Below, piece by piece: positions 4,723 to 5,100 of a stretch of DNA of 5,100 bases. Origin of the DNA: Candidatus Nomurabacteria bacterium (GTDB lineage: Bacteria; Patescibacteriota; Minisyncoccia; Phycocordibacterales; UBA10002); the NCBI GenBank assembly GCA_943349725.1, contig CALQZP010000060.1, positions 1-5,100 of the forward strand. The letters are read 5' to 3'. The notes below the pieces were generated by a model that was not told the origin of the DNA, searched no databases, and worked only from the letters and a program-made list of their open reading frames with translations. Within the stretch, counting starts at the first letter, position 1; every line of letters begins with the position of its first letter. A program made the position numbers and the translations under genes.

Positions 4723-4752
4723 TTGATAAAGGCATTGCACTTACACCGACAA
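4723..4752 (-). promoter_or_regulatory. Candidate recombinase promoter
   Basis: On the minus strand TTGTCG (4752-4747), 18 nt, then TATCAA (4728-4723); each hexamer matches consensus at four of six. The start would fall near 4716, leaving a leader of about 10 nt before the ATG at 4706, in line with the short or absent leaders elsewhere here. Confidence 0.35.
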
Positions 4753-4776
4753 TTTGTAATCTCTCCGCATCGGCTC

Positions 4777-4829
4777 CTGTGCGAAGCACAGAACAAGCGT
4801 TAGCTTGTGGGACCGCCGACTTTCGGCGG
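4777..4829. repeat. Cluster of three short hairpins
   Basis: Back-to-back small stems: CTGTGC-GAA-GCACAG (4777-4791), ACAAGC-GTTA-GCTTGT (4793-4808) and CCGCCGA-CTT-TCGGCGG (4813-4829), the last inside the right inverted repeat. No T-tracts follow, so they are not ordinary terminators. They lie just upstream of the recombinase promoter. Confidence 0.7.
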
Positions 4830-4945
4830 GAATGCTTTTGGCGGAATTCAAAACCCCTTGGAATTTCTTGGCGGAAATGCCAGCCCAAGCCCGCGCCTCT
4901 GGCGCGGGCGCGGTCAATTCTGATGCAAATCAATTTTGGTGGTGT
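4811..4945 (+). pseudogene. Recombinase 3'-end fragment, opposite orientation
   Basis: Read rightward it gives DRRLSAG, M, LLAEFKTPWNFLAE, then a variable 17-residue stretch and NQFWW, aligned with residues 460-500 of the recombinase (variable stretch 14 residues there). In the 66-bp block one of the two differences is silent (CCC/CCT, Pro) and the other is Ile/Met; the indel is nine bases, so the frame is kept. This indicates descent from a coding copy. There is no upstream recombinase domain on this strand, so it is a remnant or a reusable att-bearing end. Confidence 0.65.
4812..4942 (-). repeat. Inverted repeat, right copy
   Basis: Inner block 4812-4877 (66 bp, two mismatches to the left copy) and outer tip 4925-4942, reading CCACCAAAATTGATTTGC on the minus strand. 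The middle differs from the left copy and carries the hairpin GCCCGCGCC-TCT-GGCGCGGGC (4889-4909). Outside the tip the sequence is not tRNA. Confidence 0.92.
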
Positions 4946-5100
4946 TTGTTTGAAAAAGTTAGAACCCATTTCGAGCAGAACCCTGACTGACTTCGCACGC
5001 GCGGAGCGCGTGGTGGCTTGAAACTGCATTGTACGCTCCGATTGCGTGGTGATGCGAACCAATGCGCCTCGGACACGCTCGCGGACTCGCGTGTGCAAAA
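4943..5100. other. Gene-free right edge with GC-rich hairpins
   Basis: I see no credible gene. Two hairpins are present: CACGCGC-GGA-GCGCGTG (4996-5012) and ACACGC/GCGTGT with a 10-nt loop (5073-5094). Open frames on both strands here are low-complexity, Arg-rich readings of hairpins and repeat, with no recognisable domain. Confidence 0.5.

Larger units (their letters stand above)
3207..4942 (-). mobile_element. Serine-recombinase element bounded by long inverted repeats, abutting tRNA-Ala 3' end
   Basis: A 1.74-kb unit with one gene, a leftward large serine recombinase, between imperfect inverted repeats (3207-3328 and 4812-4942). The left tip is the CCACCA end of tRNA-Ala(UGC). No target-site duplication is visible: the outer flanks read TTGGGT on the left and TGTTTG on the right. 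That fits serine recombination better than DDE transposition. It may be an integrated element, an invertible segment, or one end of a larger island continuing right. Confidence 0.6.

Noticed and set aside
3201..4950. IS element with target-site duplication.
   Set aside because: Flanks outside the inverted repeats show no duplication and the enzyme is a serine recombinase, not a DDE transposase.
4718..5098. 126-codon minus-strand frame upstream of the recombinase.
   Set aside because: Arg-rich translation of hairpins and the right inverted repeat; no recognisable fold, and it overlaps the likely recombinase promoter.
1..5100. CRISPR array.
   Set aside because: No regularly spaced direct repeats; the repeats seen are tRNA-derived or paired inverted copies.

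Overview
The window reads as a piece of a reduced bacterial genome, most likely Candidate Phyla Radiation / Patescibacteria (Parcubacteria-like). Pointers are a short UvrC that stops before the helix-hairpin-helix tail, a small stand-alone GIY-YIG nuclease, weak or absent Shine-Dalgarno signals, and a large serine recombinase joined to a tRNA. This placement is inference from gene style; there is no rRNA or marker gene here.

Layout. (1) 1-28: the first codons of a leftward gene with a good RBS and a recognisable extended -10 promoter. (2) 94-1374: uvrC, rightward. (3) 1375-1540: an intergenic stretch that looks like its own transcription unit, with a promoter-like signal, two strong hairpins and a perfect rho-independent terminator, so a candidate small RNA of about 130 nt. 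(4) 1577-2557: a D-alanine--D-alanine ligase whose ATG lies 7 nt after an extended -10 box, so probably leaderless, and with unusual residues in the metal and substrate loop. (5) 2594-3212: an alanine tRNA locus. It holds an intact tRNA-Ala(CGC), a 132-bp structured insert bounded by a copy of that tRNA's 3' end, a broken tRNA-Ala whose anticodon looks like GGC, a minimal GIY-YIG gene, and an intact tRNA-Ala(UGC) with encoded CCA. (6) 3165-4706: a leftward large serine recombinase. Its 3' end runs antisense into tRNA-Ala(UGC), and it lies between inverted repeats of about 125 bp whose outer tips contain the tRNA terminal CCACCA. (7) 4777-5100: a noncoding stretch with several short GC-rich hairpins.

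The most interesting part is the alanine tRNA locus, which looks like a hotspot invaded from several sides. The GIY-YIG gene starts 3 nt after the broken tRNA's T-loop and takes its stop codon from the first nucleotides of the next tRNA. The recombinase comes from the other side and takes its last 15 residues and stop codon from the antisense strand of the same tRNA. RNase P maturation of tRNA-Ala(UGC) would cut the GIY-YIG message before its stop codon, which couples tRNA processing to nuclease expression. The inverted repeat copy at the right end keeps the recombinase reading frame and diverges exactly at TGGTGG, the antisense of CCACCA, which points to the recombination core.
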